From Galeopsis tetrahit (taxonomy: Eukaryota > Streptophyta > Magnoliopsida > Lamiales > Lamiaceae), in NCBI GenBank assembly GCA_963675135.1, contig OY776134.1:69983643-70047642 (forward strand): a stretch of DNA of 64,000 bases, given 5' to 3'. Positions 45,746 to 55,506 of the stretch are shown one piece after another. The notes under the pieces were generated by a model that saw only the letters and a list, made by a program, of their open reading frames with translations, did no database searches and was not told the origin of the DNA. Position 1 is the stretch's first letter. Every line of letters begins with the position of its first letter. The position numbers and the translations under genes were made by a program.

Positions 45746-46764
45746 TTTGTCTATTTGATAGTTACTCCATTTGATACTATAAAAAAAAGAAAATAAAATA
45801 AAAAAGGCATTTGTGTGGCATATTCTTGTCAACGATTTGGATATAGTCCATGATTAGTTTGCCCAAAGTAAGTATAAATCCGTGTTGAGTTGAGACTATA
45901 TTAATGGGAATGATGATATGACCTGTTTGGCAGTTATGAATCCCTCTCTAATTCCCATTTATATGACTTTTGGCAGTTAGGAATCCCTCTCTAATTAAAT
46001 TATCCCTCCTTAATAATACATTCGTTCATATTTTCTTTATATTTTTCATGTTTCATTGCATATTTCATTTTCTGGAGGGGTTATTTAGGGATTTTTTACT
46101 CTCGTTTCTGCATAATAATTTGTATTCCGTTTTCTATATATAGACATTGATCTTTAAGAGGAGTGTACATTTTTTTCTTGATATGAGTTTTATCTCTAAA
46201 GAGAGTTTTATCAGACAAAATTTTAATGGCACTCCGACCTCTGACTCAACATGTGAGCTTATAGCCTTATAGTCTTTAAGTTGTATTTTCTTTTATTATG
46301 ATCTATTGATCTACCTTTTATTGACTTTTTTTTAAGTTTTAACCCACATCATTTCTATTATTATTGAACATTAATTTTTAAAATTTTAAATGATTTAGTT
46401 AGTTAAATAAGATGGGAAACAATCCCCCGTACAACCTTAATAAATCATAGTAACTGACAGGAAAAATATCAGACTCCAATCATATCTAAAATATATACTG
46501 ATAGATAAAATAATGCAATAAATAAATTCATAGTACATTTACGTCCATAAAAATGATGTGTATATTAAAAAAAAAACGAATAGAAACAAATCTATATTTT
46601 ATAAGTTGGGTCAACATCTTTCAATTTCTCAATTGGATTCTCTATTTTAGAGGGTAAGTTTGGTTCAATGAATTAGGTTTGATTGACTTTTTATTTTCGA
46701 TGAATCAAACGTTTGGTTTGATTGACTGTGGTCCAAGTTTAATGCAAAGCTCGATAATTTTGTA
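45746..46764. other. Intergenic AT-rich DNA
   Basis: GGCAGTTATGAATCCCTCTC and GGCAGTTAGGAATCCCTCTC form a direct repeat near 45930 and 45972. No gene or full element is seen. Confidence 0.5.
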
Positions 46765-47057
46765 CTCCCTCCGTTCAATTTCATTATTCTCACTTTCCTT
46801 TTTTGGTTGTCCAATTTTATTATGCCCATACTCCTTTTTGAAAACAATACTATTCATACTACTTTATCTCTACCCTCCTACCATCACTTATTTACCCACT
46901 TTGCCATTCATTTTATTCATAAACAATCATTTATTTACAAATGGACCCCACAATACTCTATCATACCCTCAACTTATCTACTTTATGAATAAATTAATCA
47001 ATATTCATTAAAACCCGTACCCGTAGAAGTGGGCATAATAAAATTGGACGGAGGGAG
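46765..47057. mobile_element. Intact Stowaway-like MITE upstream of the long nodulin-related gene
   Basis: Left end CTCCCTCCGTTCAATTTCAT, right end CATAATAAAATTGGACGGAG plus GGAG, TA on both sides. It ends about 290 bp before the ATG at 47347. It is the intact relative of the copy at 14150-14520. Confidence 0.9.
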
Positions 47058-47262
47058 TATTATTTATCTTGCAACGTAAAATACAATATGAACTATGGAG
47101 TATATTGAAAGCAATACGTTTTAAAAATTCAGCAAAATGAAATATCAATGAAACACGAAAAGTGTAACAGAAAAATCGAACTAGACGATTCCATATGCGT
47201 GTCCCTGGCCTACTAACAAACACGCCCTCCACTACACGTTCACAACACTGAGAGCGTGACTC

Positions 47263-47270
47263 CTATTTAT
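47263..47270 (+). promoter_or_regulatory. TATA-like box of the long nodulin-related gene
   Basis: CTATTTAT lies about 77-84 bases before the ATG and is followed by a CT-repeat leader at about 47306-47340, the same layout as at the shorter paralogue. Confidence 0.5.
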
Positions 47271-47305
47271 CCACCGCCATTCCTTCATTTTTTTTCCATA
47301 ACAAA

Positions 47306-47339
<34 letters not shown>

Positions 47340-47346
47340 ATCAAAC

Positions 47347-47844
47347 ATGGATTTTCTTTCCGGCTTAGCCAAATCCTCCCAAGACAAGCCCGCCGGCGAT
47401 CAGCCGAGCAACGCCGCTGCGCCGGAGAAACACTCGAGCGGCGACCTTTTCGCCAACGCCAAGCTGGTGGCGGAGGCGGCACAAGCACAGTACAGCAACC
47501 AGCCGGAGAAGTACGACAAGAGTAAGGCCGCCGCCGCCGCCGCCGAACTGCTCGACGCCGCCGAGGGCTACGGCAAGCTAGATGAAACAAAGGGAATCGG
47601 AAAGTACGCCGAACAAGCTGAGGACTATCTCCGCCAGTACAGCGGTGGCCACAAGACAACCGCCGCCGTCCCACCTGCCGGAAAAGAAGAAATCGCCCCG
47701 ACCACCGCCGCCGCCGCCCCTACTGAAATCCCTTCAGAAGATTTCGTTAAGAAGGCCGAAGAAGCCGTGGAGAAGCCTTCCGGCGAAAAGAGTGGCGGCG
47801 GATATGGGGATGTGATGAAAGCTGCCGGCGGTTTCTTTAAATAA
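47347..47844 (+). CDS. NRP1: Nodulin-related protein (NRP1 family)
   Basis: Single exon, 165 residues. The N-terminus MDFLSGLAKSSQDKPAGDQP is followed by LFANAKLVAEAAQAQYSNQP, an Ala-rich stretch, AAEGYGKLDETKGIGKYAEQ and AEDYLRQY. The C-terminal tail is Pro/Ala/Lys-rich and ends GGYGDVMKAAGGFFK. This is the standard layout of the plant nodulin-related family, of which Arabidopsis NRP1 (At2g03440) is the named member. The protein is small, charged and probably largely disordered, with no enzyme motif. A shorter paralogue in the same orientation lies 4.7 kb upstream, so this is a local tandem pair. The minus-strand frame across the same DNA is an artefact of GC-rich codon use. Confidence 0.88.
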   Translation: MDFLSGLAKSSQDKPAGDQPSNAAAPEKHSSGDLFANAKLVAEAAQAQYSNQPEKYDKSKAAAAAAELLDAAEGYGKLDETKGIGKYAEQAEDYLRQYSGGHKTTAAVPPAGKEEIAPTTAAAAPTEIPSEDFVKKAEEAVEKPSGEKSGGGYGDVMKAAGGFFK

Positions 47845-48499
47845 GTAAATAATGGTGCTTGTTTTGCTTAATTGTGTAATTTCTTCTTTAATTTGGTTTT
47901 AGTATTGTTTACTTAATAATAATTGTGTTTTGTGTGGTTGCATTAGAACGTCATTGTGTGTGGAATATGTATGTAATGTACTAATTGTATTCAGTTTGGA
48001 ATACTCTATTAATGCGTATTTTATCTACTTTCTACGTATACTCATTTCATGTAATTTTTTCTAGTTTGTAGTTGGATTAACATATAAATTATCTCTAATG
48101 GTACTAAGTACGGTGACCATTCGGGATGTTTTGGTCGTTGATTCCTCTTTACTGTTTTTCTAGATAATATTCTTGTTTGTTTCTCTTTTAATATACACCT
48201 GGTGCTGCTTATCTTTTAAACACTCATTTTCACGATTGATTGAGGGAATAACGATACTAAAAATTCACATTGGTTTAAGTTGTATTGTGGTGAATAAATG
48301 ATGGGTTTTATATAACAAATAAATTTGGTGTACGGATGATGAATAATTACAAGTAAGAATAAATTTTGGTGGATATAAGAATTACAAAATATCACTTTTG
48401 AGTTTTGAATAAATTTGGTGGATATAAGAATTACAAAATACTATAACTTTTTTAAAAATGTTTAGATATACTTTGTTGGGACCTTCTATATGTAGTCAG
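47845..48499. other. 3' flank of the nodulin-related gene
   Basis: Contains a direct repeat GGTGGATATAAGAATTACAA at about 48370 and 48417, just outside the foldback-like element. No gene seen. Confidence 0.5.
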
Positions 48500-48729
48500 G
48501 GTGTCGTAACGTGTCGTAGTCAGTTAATCTAAGCCATTAAAAATCTAATCAAAAGGTTTAAATTTGATGACCTGTTACCTTTTATAAATTTTACGATATG
48601 TATTGTCGTAATGTGTCGTAATATGTCATAAATTTGTATTTTCTATTAAATTAAATTAATTAAAATATATTATTGTAAATTTACATTTTTATCCTTATAC
48701 AATAAAATAATTTATTACAACAATTATCT

Positions 48730-49045
48730 ACACCCGCTAATTTTATGAGTTCACCCCAAATCATTTTTTACCATAGTTATCTGCATTCATTCATTTTATG
48801 AGTTCACCCAAATCATTTTTTATCCTAGTTATCTGCACCCATTCATTTTATGAGTTCACCCCCAAATCATTTCTTTTTTACAACGATTATCTACACCCGC
48901 TCATTTTATGAGTTCACCCCCAAATTATATTTTTACCAAAGTTATCTGCACTCGCTCATTTTATGAGTTCACCCCCAAATTATTTTTATACCACAATTAT
49001 CTGCACCCGCTCATTTTATGAGTTCACCCCAAAATATTTTTTTAA
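48730..49045 (+). repeat. Left array: six ~55-bp units
   Basis: Units begin CTACACCC or CTGCACCC at about 48732, 48781, 48833, 48891, 48946 and 49001. Each contains CATTTTATGAGTTCACCC and ends in an AT-rich spacer with TTATC. Units differ from each other by a few bases. Confidence 0.85.
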
Positions 49046-49397
49046 AAATAATTACATTTAAAAGACTATATTATTTTTTTATTAATTAACACAAAATATA
49101 ATAAAATCAACCCTAATTTATACATTTACAATCTACAACCGAGTCATTGCCGAGTTACCGTCGATTCAACACCAAATCACTCATATTTTTAGAAAAAAAA
49201 TCGTAAAAACATAATTAAAAAAAACTATCGAGATTAGGCACAAATTTCAATTTTTTTTCTTTTTAATTTTTCTTCCCATTTTCAATTTTTATTTCAAACT
49301 TTTTATTTCTTCGTTTTTTTTTGTTTCCTACTTTTTTTTCATTAGTATATTTTTTAGTTTTAATACAAAATAATATTATATGTATGATTTTATTATA

Positions 49398-49609
49398 ATC
49401 CCTCCGTCCCAGTGAAAGCTCCTCATGAGCTTCAGACACAGAGGTTAAAAAATATGATATAATAAGTGGATGTATGAGAGGTGATGTGATTGAGGGAGAG
49501 AAGAATAATGAAATGTGAGAGAGAATAGTTTGGCAAAAAAGGAATGAGTAACTTTCATTGTGACAAACGAATAAGGAAAGTTGGGTAGCTTTCAATAGGA
49601 AGGAGGGAG
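49398..49609. mobile_element. Stowaway-like MITE inside the foldback-like element
   Basis: Left end ATCCCTCCGTCCCAGTGAAA, right end CTTTCAATAGGAAGGAGGGA plus G before TA at 49610-49611. Its interior family is that of 6515-6730. Confidence 0.8.
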
Positions 49610-49615
49610 TAGTCG

Positions 49616-50105
49616 GTAATACAAGAAGTAATAACTAGTAATACCATAAACATTAATCAGTAATACCATTAACAATAATTAGTAATACCACGAACATTAA
49701 TCAGTAATACCATTAATATTAATCAGTAAAATTTTATTCAATAACAAATAATTTCACACATCTAATTATATTCAATAATACAAAAAATAATTATCAGTAA
49801 TACCATGAATAGTAAGTAGTAATACCATGAACATTGAATAGTAATATATCATACAATAACAAATAATTCCACAAATCTAATTATATTCAATAATACCAAA
49901 AACAATTATCAGTAATACCATAAACAATAATATGTAATACCATAAAAATAATAATAATCAGTAATAAATAATTTCACATAATCAATAATACCACAATTAA
50001 TAATCAATAATCATTAATATTAATTCAATAGTGTATTAATAGTAATACCGCAATCAATAACTAGTAATACTAGTATCAATAATACCAATAACAATAATAC
50101 CATAA
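49616..50105. repeat. AT-rich minisatellite (CAGTAATACCAT-type units)
   Basis: About 20 degenerate units of roughly 20-24 bases carrying CAGTAATACCATTAACA or AGTAATACCATGAACA, with CAATAACAAATAATTCCACA interspersed. It does not encode protein. Confidence 0.8.
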
Positions 50106-50143
50106 AAAAAAGTGGAGAGAGTGCAGATCGGGGTGTACTAAAG

Positions 50144-50780
50144 AAAATAGTGGGTGCACATTACCAAGCCCAATTGAAGGAAACCCTAGCCCAATGGGAG
50201 GGCACCCTAGGTCAGTAGTCGTCGCTTGAGATTTCATCAGCAAGGTCACCGGCTCCGAGTGTCGTCCGGTCAGAGATCCATCAACAACATACTCACAGTC
50301 CTCCGTCGGGCCGTCGTCAGCCGGAGGAAGAGGCTGCGCAGGAGCAGGGTGAAGAAGACGGATGAAGCAATGTAGCTTCGATTTGGACAAAGATGAACGA
50401 CGAGAGAGAGGCAGCGTCGATCCGAGTGTTGCAGGCGAGCGTCGTTGATGTAGGAGAAGCTCCTGGATCGCGAACGCAAGGGAGATTGATCGAAGCAGTC
50501 GCGTCGGTGGTCGAAATGAGGAGAGGATTTCGGCCGCCATGGATCGTGGCCGAGATGGAAGATTATGTCGATTGTTATGGAAGTGAAGAATCGCGATTGC
50601 GATTCGAGGAGGGGTCTCGGGCTTCAGCGGCCGAGACCGAAGCGCCGCCGTCGCCGTCGAGGGGGTGGTCGGGCATGGTGTTGGCTGGGTCACCCGCCGA
50701 CATGCATGGATTTCCGGCAGGTCCTTTACTCATCAAATTAAAATTAAAATTTAGGTGCACCGCCGATCGACTTTAATAAA
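50144..50780. other. GC-rich core of the foldback-like element, possible captured DNA
   Basis: A sharp rise in GC content between AT-rich flanks. Long frames exist on both strands (minus 50076-50693, plus 50393-50776), but their Pro/Ser/Arg-rich products match no family I know. No splice-supported gene can be drawn. It could be a captured host fragment, as in Pack-type elements, or element-specific sequence. Confidence 0.4.
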
Positions 50781-51145
50781 ATTATACCTATAATATTATT
50801 TTGTATTAAAATTTAAAAAGTACACATGCAAAAAATGGAAAAGAAAGACAGGAAAATTTAAAAAGGAAAAGAAAAAAAAACAAGGAAATAAAAAATTTGA
50901 AAAAAAATTTGAAAATAGGAAGAAAAAAGAAAAAGAGGAGGGGGAAGAAAAATTAAAAAGAAAAAAATTGAGATTTGTGGCTAATTTCAATAGTTTTTTA
51001 TTAATTATATTTTTACGCTTTTTTTTTTAAATATGGATGATTTGGTGGTGAATTGATTTTTAGAGTTTATTTTATTATATTTTGTGTAAAATAATAAAAG
51101 GATAATATAGTCTTTTAAATGTGATTATTTTTTTAAAAATATTTT

Positions 51146-51410
51146 GGGGTGCACTCATAAAATGAGCGAGTGTAGATAATTGTGGTAAAAAAATAATTTG
51201 GGGGTGAACTCATAGAATGAGCGGGTGTAGATAACTGTTGTAAAAAAGAAATGATTTGGGGGTGAACTCATTAAATGAGCGGGTGCAGATAATTGTTGTA
51301 AAAATATGATTAGGGGGTGAATTCATTAAATTAGCGGGTGCAGATAATTTTAGTAAAAATATGATTAGGGGGTGTACTCATTAAATTAGTGGGTGCAGAT
51401 AAAATATAAA
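51146..51410 (-). repeat. Right array: five ~55-bp units, inverted relative to the left array
   Basis: Units read TGGGGGTGAACTCAT, AAATGAGCGGGTGCAGATAA and similar, the reverse complement of the left-array units. They start at about 51146, 51199, 51257, 51312 and 51367. Confidence 0.85.
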
Positions 51411-51890
51411 TAAAATTTAAAAAGAAGGGTAATATAGTAAATAACAAAATATAATTTAAATAATACTAAAAATAACTGAAACATGTATGACAGGTAGTAG
51501 GTCGTTTTTACGGTTACGACGCCACATGGCGCGATTCGACGAAGTGACTGCGTAGTCACTTTGTAAAATGTGTCTACCGTAAGAATTGCCCTACTTTGTA
51601 TATTAAAAGACATTGTTTTATATGCAAAATGCTACTTCTGTTTATTATCAATTTCACAATATTTCTTTTGTAAATTTAAATCCCAATAAATTTTGCACAT
51701 AGGCTAGTATTGATGTTGGACCATAAACTACCTTAGTATCACAAGTTTTAGAATTATAGTCATGGACTATATATCTTCTTTAATCAATGCCCACCCACAT
51801 CTCCCATGTGTTGTGAATTATTTCTTGTGATATTACTGTTTTTTAGGAGTACTATTAATTATTTCTTGTGAGATTACTATTATTCATTAA

Positions 51891-52139
51891 GGTAAAGTCT
51901 AGTATGCACTCGAGTTCATGTTGTGCACCCTAATTTAAAGAAAAATGTATGTTATTAAACTGAAAAGTACAACACAATATTACTAAAAAGTGTAAGTCAC
52001 TATGACTAAAAATATTATTATACAGTTTAATAATTGAAAAGTGCAACACCATTTACTAAAAAGTGTAAGTCAGTAAACTGAAAAGTGCAACATGGACTAG
52101 GGTGCACAACATGCACTCGAGTACATAGCAGACCAACCC
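51891..52139. mobile_element. Hairpin MULE-type MITE, copy 3
   Basis: It starts GGTAAAGTCTAGTATGCACT and ends CATAGCAGACCAACCC. The 9-mer ATTCATTAA occurs at 51882-51890 and again at 52140-52148, a perfect 9-bp target duplication. Inside, the motif CAACACNATNTTACTAAAAA with GTGTAAGTCA occurs twice. Unlike copy 1, the two arms are not fully symmetrical. Confidence 0.85.
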
Positions 52140-52148
52140 ATTCATTAA

Positions 52149-52809
52149 TTATTTAAAGATAAATAAAAAACAGTAGACCACATCCTTCGTTTACACGTAT
52201 TTTAATCTCTATTGCAAAAGTCGTTGTCCAGGCGTTATTACTTAGTCTACTGTTAGTGTAGCGATTTTTAGAGTCGAAGTTTAGTTCGAGCGATCGAGCA
52301 TACTTTTTCAAGTGGAATCGACGCTTCGAGTAAAACACGTGACTTTATCATGATTTATAACTTTTTTTTTTTGATAAATTTCTATCGTATGAAAACTGCA
52401 TTTTTTTAAAATCATTTTACAAGTTTTAATTTATTCAGGAACCCTTTTACAATTTTCTACATTTGTTTATTAGAATTTCGTGTTTATTGTTTAAAAATTA
52501 TAAGATAAAATAATAAAATAAATTTTAAACGGCCGACTAGGCGATGCCAATCCGCCCAACTATCGATTTTCGACTAATGCAACCTTGATTTTAATGAAAC
52601 ATTTTTTTTTTCTTTTAAAGAAAATTGGACCTTAACGTTACCTCTTATAAACATTTGAAAACGTTGGGCCAACATTCGGCCCAAACAATGGCCCAAACAA
52701 ACAACCGCATAATCTTATTGGATCTGCTGAAGACGACGTCGTACGCTTCAAAATCAACAGAAAGAATCCCAGAATTTGTAATTTTTAGAAAGAGGGAGGA
52801 GGGGCCAAA
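52149..52809. other. Intergenic DNA before the RING gene
   Basis: AT-rich. TTGGGCCAACATTCGGCCCAA near 52665 is a short palindrome with site II-type GGCCCA motifs, and AATGGCCCAAAC follows; these fit a housekeeping-type promoter. No gene is seen. Confidence 0.5.
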
Positions 52810-53983
52810 AGCCAATTTCTCTCTCTCTCTCTTCCGATCTCTTTTTCCAATATAATACTCAACCAAATTCCCAGCAACTTTCTCGTTTTCATGCAAATTC
52901 AGGTGAAATTGTATTTCTTCTCCTTCTATTTTCTTTGTTTGCATAATTTGCATGTTATAATGGTGGCATTACTCTGTAATCAGACTTGTGTTTTTGTTTT
53001 ACTAGCGTATTGTGCTTACCCTGAGTTGGATTTATGTGGAAATGATACTTTGATCATGAATTATGGCGATGTAATTAAGGAATTTATGTATATAGCTGTT
53101 TTTTGTCTCAGTATTACGCTATTTTACTGTCGAAATTTGACTCGCAGGGGATTGAAGGCTTATTGCGATTATGCTGAGATGTACTTAGAATAAGAGTGAA
53201 AGACTTTTGATATGATAATTTACAATTGAGTGTCGAAATATATTTAATTAGGTAGATTGAACGATTGAATGCTATATTTAGGCCAAAGTCCCTGTTGGAA
53301 AAAATGTAGTACTATTTTGTGCAATTGATTATGGCAATCTCTGCCTAATTGAATCACTTTTTTGTCTTAATCAGATGTTGATATCTCTAAATAACAAGTT
53401 GAATCCATAGTTTCGAGGGGAAAGAGGGTTCTTTTTGGACCCCATGATATATTTTGCAACACTGGAATTCGGGAGAAGCGATATCTTTGATCCTCGTATT
53501 TCAAGAAGTTTATAAAAAGAACCTAACATTGAGCCTCATTTACACGTATCTTGTTTCTGATTATTGTTTTCATTTATGTATATCATATGCCTTATGGTGC
53601 TTTGGAAAACTGAGCAAATATAATCAATTTTGATATCTGTGGGATCTACCATGTTCTTACGAGGATAACTTTATAATGTTTATTTTAAGTTATTGATGAA
53701 TACGTACTTAAGTCTCTATTTTCTGTCAGTAATCAGAATAATATGCTATTGAGATTTGTGACTAATTTCCTTAATCCTTTGCCAATTTGGTTCAGGTTAT
53801 CTTGCTTATACTCTAGCGAGTAATAAAGTATGAATCGAACGAGCATAAGAGACTCAGGGTTCTCCGATTGTGGCTCTTGCACCATATCATCTTAAAAAAT
53901 TATGGATCGTGTCATCTATAGGGTTCAAACGGCATAGCTCCGTCAAGCTTTCGATTTGTTGTCCATTGGTATTACCTGTCATT
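52810..53983 (+). other. Leader exon and leader intron of the RING gene
   Basis: A CT-repeat leader (about 52818-52836) reaches a donor (CAAATTCAG then GTGAAATT) at about 52901. An acceptor TTGGTTCAG at about 53796 is followed by non-coding sequence to the ATG at 53984. The 100-codon frame at 52891-53193 falls in this intron and has no family similarity. Confidence 0.5.
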
Positions 53984-54757
53984 ATGTGGAGGTCTCTATC
54001 ACATTCCATTCCTGGCTTTGGGCGAAAGAAAAGCGTTGCTGAGTTACCTAGAGCTTGCCATGAAATTTCAGATGACGAGACTTCTTCAAATTCTAGCACA
54101 GACGAAGGACTGGAATGCACAATATGTTGGGAGTCATTTAACATTGTTGAGAATGTGCCCTATGTTTTATGGTGTGGCCACACTCTATGCAAGAACTGTG
54201 TCATTGGGCTACATCTAGCTGCTCTGAAGTTCTCCACTCATCAGATCAAAATTCCCTTTTTCGTTACCTGTCCTTGGTGCAATTTGTTGACATTTCGTTT
54301 CCTTTACAAGGGAAATCTTAGGTTTCCTAGCAAGAATTATTTCCTACTGTGTATGGTTGAGAGCAGAAATGGTGATAGGGTGAAATCTCTTACCTCGATC
54401 TCTAGAGACCATCGACGAATATGGTTTCCTAGGTGCACTTCGAATATCAGTAATGGCCCTTCTGATACTACTAACAGGAGGCTGGTTCGTCTTGATCGTC
54501 CACGTTCTAGAAGTGATAGCTTCACTTCTGAAAGGCTACAAATGTCCTTTCACAAATCCCTTGACTTTTTCATTAGAATGATGGCCAAGTTTCCGTTGGT
54601 TATCCTTCTATTGATTGTCTTGTTTGCAATACCTGCTTGTGTTACCATCCTAATAATATACCTGATAATAACAATTGTCTTTGCGCTTCCTGCCTTTTTG
54701 GTACTGTATTTTGCATATCCAGTGTTGGATTGGCTGGGCCGAGAGATGGGAATTTGA
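53984..54757 (+). CDS. RING-HC protein with C-terminal membrane segments (At1g69330-like)
   Basis: Single coding exon, 257 residues. The frame is open further upstream only from a GTG, so the ATG at 53984 (MWRSLSHSIPGFGRKKSVAE) is the start. A RING finger spans residues 45-99 with C45, C48, C64, H66, C69, C72, C96 and C99 (CTICWESF, CGHTLCKNC, CPWC); the loop before the last pair is long. Around residues 200-250 two hydrophobic stretches (PLVILLLIVLFAIPACVTIL and LIITIVFALPAFLVLYFA) suggest membrane anchoring, probably in an endomembrane. It is likely an E3 ubiquitin ligase; its substrate is unknown. The family is the plant RING group of At1g69330, from memory. It is convergent with the remorin gene, about 750 bp apart. 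Confidence 0.9.
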   Translation: MWRSLSHSIPGFGRKKSVAELPRACHEISDDETSSNSSTDEGLECTICWESFNIVENVPYVLWCGHTLCKNCVIGLHLAALKFSTHQIKIPFFVTCPWCNLLTFRFLYKGNLRFPSKNYFLLCMVESRNGDRVKSLTSISRDHRRIWFPRCTSNISNGPSDTTNRRLVRLDRPRSRSDSFTSERLQMSFHKSLDFFIRMMAKFPLVILLLIVLFAIPACVTILIIYLIITIVFALPAFLVLYFAYPVLDWLGREMGI

Positions 54758-55506
54758 AGAAAATTCTCTGATGAGGATGAAGATGTTGATGAAGCTCTAA
54801 ATTTTATGCTGGGCTGATTTCGAATCATCTCAGAGGCTGGTTGAGTTTTCACATTTCTGCCCGGGTTTCACATTGAAATTTATTGACATCTGTATAGGTT
54901 CATAGAGTGATGCTCATACTTGTTTTCATTTTAGTCCCTAAAATTTTCTTTCAGTTCTCTCTTTGATCCAAAACCTTAAGTGGCGGGTTTTGTGCAGTGG
55001 TCTACCTCATTTAGCAATGTTGACGACTGATCCAAAGGATGTGATGCCTGGATCTGTATGTGCAGTGTCTCTCTAGGAAGTTTGTGTACTGTCATATTTT
55101 CTGGTATATAGAGTTGTACTGGATTGTCAAGCTGTATGATCTTGCTTCTTTCTTCATTAATTTAACTTCAACTTTTGTATTTACCCTGTTTTCCCAGAAT
55201 TTCTTTTACAGTGAGTAGATTAGAACTACGATGATCTGATTTCTTTATTTCATATTTTGCGTTCCTCATTTTGTATGATCTTTACATATGTGGTTGTTAA
55301 TTCCACAAGCTGAGTGTGCTTAAAGTATAAAGAAAACCACAGTTTTAGCTGTTTTTTCTATGTTTATTGGCTGCACAAGGTCTGGTGTATTGTGTTGAAA
55401 TTACAACGTTAAGGACTAGACTGCTATAGTTTAATCATAGTTTTTAATAGAAAATAATACAAACAATCTTCACAAATTCTTGATCTAAGGAAAGTGTTGC
55501 TGGGAT
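54758..55506. other. Shared 3' region between convergent RING and remorin genes
   Basis: Contains the 3' UTRs of both genes. No further gene or element recognised. Confidence 0.55.

Larger units (their letters stand above)
48500..51600. mobile_element. Foldback-like element with inverted subterminal repeat arrays
   Basis: Six units of a ~52-58 bp repeat at 48730-49045 (CTGCACCCGCTCATTTTATG, AGTTCACCCCCAAAT) face five reverse-complement units at 51146-51410. Outside each array lies GTCGTAAC/GTAGTCA-type sequence (about 48495-48530 and 51500-51560) that is only weakly alike. Between the arrays are a MITE, a minisatellite and a GC-rich core. The symmetry fits a foldback or MULE-type element with long, internally repetitive ends. 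Exact ends and a target duplication were not found, so boundaries are approximate. Confidence 0.6.

Noticed and set aside
46679..47011. 110-codon forward frame
   Set aside because: Lies almost wholly in the MITE at 46765-47057.
47285..47674. 129-codon Arg-rich minus frame
   Set aside because: Antisense shadow of the GC-rich nodulin-related gene.
48730..49045. Satellite or centromeric repeat
   Set aside because: Only six units, matched by an inverted set 2 kb away, so element termini are the better explanation.
50076..50693. 205-codon Pro/Ser/Arg-rich minus frame in the foldback-like element
   Set aside because: No recognised family; its end runs into the minisatellite and frames of similar quality exist on the other strand. 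Kept only as a GC-rich core.
52891..53193. 100-codon forward frame
   Set aside because: Falls in the predicted leader intron of the RING gene and shows no conserved motif.
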